A DNA stretch of 51,817 nucleotides from contig JAFSMO010000003.1 of the NCBI GenBank assembly GCA_017447865.1, positions 1 to 51,817 of the forward strand, written 5' to 3'. The notes beneath the pieces were generated by a model. The model searched no databases. It had not been told where the DNA came from and saw only the letters and a program-made list of their open reading frames with translations. Both the position numbers and the translations under genes were made by a program. This DNA is from Thermoguttaceae bacterium. Its GTDB lineage: Bacteria > Planctomycetota > Planctomycetia > Pirellulales > Thermoguttaceae. Below are positions 49,810 to 51,817 of the stretch, piece by piece (the stretch's first letter is position 1; every line of letters starts with the position of its first letter).

Positions 49810-51534
49810 TTATTCTGCGACGGTTTCGCGGACGACTTCTTCCAGCGTCGTTTCACCGGCGAAGACTTTACGCATACCCGAAACACGCAGCGGGGTCAGG
49901 CCGCCCTGAAGGGCCGCGTCACGCAGTTTCTCGGTCGAGCAACCCTGGTTGATCAGGTCACGCAGACGGTCGTTCATCATGAGCAGTTCGTGAAGTCCCG
50001 TACGTCCTTTCAGGCCTGTATTGTTGCAGACCGGGCAGCCGCGGCCGCGGTAGAATTTCTTCCCCATCACGTCGTCCGGCGTCATATCCATATCGGCCAG
50101 AAGCCCCGTGTTCGGCATCGTCTCCTCTTTGCACTCCGTGCAGATTCGGCGCACAAGTCGCTGGGCCAAAACCGCTTCCAGCGTGGCCGTGATCAGGAAG
50201 GGCGGGATCCCCATATCGCGCAGACGGGTGATCGTGCTCGGCGCGTCGTTCGTGTGCAGCGTGCTGAACACCATGTGCCCCGTCAGCGCCGCCTGAATGG
50301 CGATTTCGGCCGTTTCCAGGTCTCGAATCTCGCCCACCAGAATACGGTCGGGGTCCTGTCGCAGGATGGAACGAAGGCACTGCGCGAACGTGTTTCCAAT
50401 GCTCGAGTCGATCGGGATCTGCACGATTCCGTCGATGTCGTACTCGACCGGGTCCTCGGTCGTGATCAGCTTTTCCTCAATCGTGTTCATCTCGGAAAGC
50501 GCGGCGTACAGCGTGGTCGTTTTCCCCGACCCGGTCGGCCCGGTGACCAGCACGATCCCGTTCGGACGGCGCATGACCGTGCGGAAGTTCCCGAGGATCT
50601 CCGAGTCCATCCCGATTTTGTCGAGGTCGAGCATAACCACCGAACGGTCAAGGACTCGCATGACGACGCTCTCGCCGAACAGGGTCGGGAGGACCGAAAC
50701 ACGCAGATCCACCGGGTGACCACCGACCGAAAGCTCGATTCGGCCGTCCTGCGGAAGACGGCGCTCCGCGATGTCCAGGTTCGCCATGACCTTGATTCGG
50801 GTCGTGATTGCGAAGGCCAGGTGACGCGGCGGCGGAACCAGTTCGTAAAGCTGACCATCCGAACGGATCCGGATCTTGAACTCGGTCTCAAACGGCTCGA
50901 GGTGAATGTCCGACGCGCGGTCACGAATGGCCATCAGGATGACCATGTTGAGCAGTTTACGGACCGGCGCGGCATCGGCCATGGCTTCCAGACCCGTCAG
51001 GTCGATCGCGTTCGAGTCCACGTCCGCCTGGTTCGCCAGATCGTTGAGGCTTTGGTCGGATTCCAGTTCCTCAAGGATTTTCTCGACGGATTCAGAGCCT
51101 TCCGTGTAGTACTTTTCGAGGTACTTGTTCACTTCCGCCTCGGTCGCGACCATCGGAATGATCGTGTAGCCGAGGAAGTTTCGCAGCTCGTCACAGACGA
51201 ACAGGTTCTGCGGCTGGCTCATCGCGATCGTCAGCTCGTTCGTGGTTTTGTCGAGCTTGAGCGGGATCACTTTGTAGTTGTGCGCCATGTCCTCGGTCAT
51301 GATCGACAGAACATTGGCGTCAAAGGGATAATTGGAAAGTACTACGGTATCCATGCCGAGCTGCTTCCCCAAAGCCTCGGCGAGCTGATCGTCATTGATC
51401 AGCCCCATTTCGATGGCGATTTGCCCCAAAAGGTCCTCCGGCCGACGCTGTTTCGCTTCCCGGAGCGCTTCCAGCTGTTCGGGCGTGATGTATTTCAAAT
51501 CGACGAGTACCTGCCCTAAACGACGTAATGCCAT
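49810..51534 (-). CDS. gspE: Type II secretion / pilus assembly ATPase
   Basis: The 574-aa GspE/PilB homologue has an N-terminal T2SSE-N domain (GQVLVDLKYITPEQLEALREA, GQIAIEMGLINDDQLAEALG), the ATPase core with Walker A GPTGSGKTTT (about residue 330), the Asp box EDPVEYDIDG, Walker B ILVGEIRDLETAEIAIQ and the His box STLHTNDAPST. A zinc tetracysteine motif (CTEC and CPVC) follows near residue 480. AAGGAAAG precedes the ATG. It is the first gene of the operon gspE-F-G-pseudopilins-K-like. Secretin and GspC/L/M-like genes are not in the window. Confidence 0.95.
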   Translation of the reverse strand: MALRRLGQVLVDLKYITPEQLEALREAKQRRPEDLLGQIAIEMGLINDDQLAEALGKQLGMDTVVLSNYPFDANVLSIMTEDMAHNYKVIPLKLDKTTNELTIAMSQPQNLFVCDELRNFLGYTIIPMVATEAEVNKYLEKYYTEGSESVEKILEELESDQSLNDLANQADVDSNAIDLTGLEAMADAAPVRKLLNMVILMAIRDRASDIHLEPFETEFKIRIRSDGQLYELVPPPRHLAFAITTRIKVMANLDIAERRLPQDGRIELSVGGHPVDLRVSVLPTLFGESVVMRVLDRSVVMLDLDKIGMDSEILGNFRTVMRRPNGIVLVTGPTGSGKTTTLYAALSEMNTIEEKLITTEDPVEYDIDGIVQIPIDSSIGNTFAQCLRSILRQDPDRILVGEIRDLETAEIAIQAALTGHMVFSTLHTNDAPSTITRLRDMGIPPFLITATLEAVLAQRLVRRICTECKEETMPNTGLLADMDMTPDDVMGKKFYRGRGCPVCNNTGLKGRTGLHELLMMNDRLRDLINQGCSTEKLRDAALQGGLTPLRVSGMRKVFAGETTLEEVVRETVAE

Positions 51535-51586
51535 TAAATCTTTCCTTGTGTTGAATCCGTCGCTAACGGTTAAATCAAGCTTGGTT

Positions 51587-51690
51587 CAATGAATAACGAA
51601 TAACGAATAATGATGAATTTCTGGTTGCACTCTTTCTGAAACGAACATTACGCGAAGCGTCATTATTCGTTATTCGTTATTCATTATTGG
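51587..51690. repeat. Heptamer-armed inverted-repeat element (R5)
   Basis: A 25-bp perfect inverted repeat (51588-51612 with 51661-51685) is made of GAATAAC/GAATAAT heptads. The core at 51621-51663 is almost the same as that of R4, including the ACGC-GAA-GCGT triloop hairpin. It lies upstream of gspE. Confidence 0.92.
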
Positions 51691-51694
51691 TCAG

Positions 51695-51761
51695 GTGCAA
51701 GCATAAAGCCCCCACCTAAGCGCAAAATTTTTGTCATCGAGTGGGGACTTTATGCTTGCAC
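51695..51761. repeat. 21-bp inverted repeat with 25-nt loop
   Basis: The arm at 51695-51715 (GTGCAAGCATAAAG then a C-rich end) pairs with 51741-51761 with a single mismatch. No T tail follows, and it differs in sequence from the heptamer elements. It could be a structured RNA, a protein-binding palindrome or a small mobile-element remnant. The last 56 bp of the window show no recognisable feature. Confidence 0.75.
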
Positions 51762-51817
51762 TTGATGAACGTTTTGAAAATTAAATGTTAATCGGTTTGT
51801 GGCCTGAAAATCCTTGA

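Noticed and set aside
49697..51690. CRISPR array from the regularly repeated heptads
   Set aside because: Units are 7 bp without spacers and form inverted arms; no cas genes are present.

Overview
The window looks like a piece of a chromosome from a Planctomycetota bacterium, probably of the Pirellulales/Thermoguttaceae kind. The evidence is a surface protein with the planctomycete N-terminal anchor motif (SLENRELLS, at 19.1-21.7 kb), a PknB-type kinase start, a large secreted LamG/beta-propeller/cytochrome c protein of a kind common in the phylum, a cytochrome b fused to a dihaem cytochrome c, and a type II secretion-like pseudopilin operon. Most of the window is GC-rich. One stretch from about 9.95 to 19.0 kb is clearly AT-rich with different codon use.

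Layout. 1-210: start of a Ser/Thr kinase. 0.3-8.1 kb: sugar catabolism, with xylose isomerase (-) divergent from L-rhamnose isomerase, a large secreted clan-A glycoside hydrolase and an MFS sugar porter (+). 8.3-9.9 kb: a secreted protein with a zinc phospholipase C/S1-P1 nuclease signature. 10.0-18.9 kb: the AT-rich island, with a promoter, a possible attenuator RNA, decayed coding debris and a five-ORF operon: zinc-ribbon GTPase, GAP1-like protein, two membrane coiled-coil proteins and a 1177-aa exported helical-repeat protein. 19.1-21.7 kb: LEPR-type surface beta-helix protein (-). 22.1-24.8 kb: secreted beta-helix protein and GH5 glycosidase, behind a consensus promoter. 24.8-27.6 kb: double SGNH esterase and PolB-like exonuclease (-). 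27.7-31.1 kb: Rieske/cytochrome b complex (-). 31.2-34.6 kb: LamG/propeller/dihaem protein (+). 34.7-36.7 kb: flippase-like membrane protein and a Q/N-rich secreted protein (-). 36.9-37.6 kb: RluA-type pseudouridine synthase. 37.7-40.9 kb: large secreted sugar-related protein. 41.0-51.5 kb: gspE-F-G-pseudopilins-K-like operon (-).

How the genes fit together. Rhamnose and xylose isomerases, an MFS porter, GH5 and clan-A hydrolases and a rhamnogalacturonan-acetylesterase-type protein suggest growth on plant polysaccharides such as pectin and hemicellulose. The island operon is the best candidate for an undescribed system. Its GTPase plus GAP1-like core resembles the GTPase-centred conflict systems predicted computationally by Aravind and colleagues, but here the core is linked to two membrane coiled-coil proteins and a giant exported helical-repeat protein, so the set could reach from cytosol through the membrane to the outside. 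This function is inference.

A second theme is a family of heptamer-armed inverted repeats (8.2, 34.6, 49.7 and 51.6 kb, with single arms at 1.85 and 30.4 kb). Three share a core of about 35-40 bp although their arms differ, and several sit exactly at gene 3' ends, in two cases supplying the stop codon.
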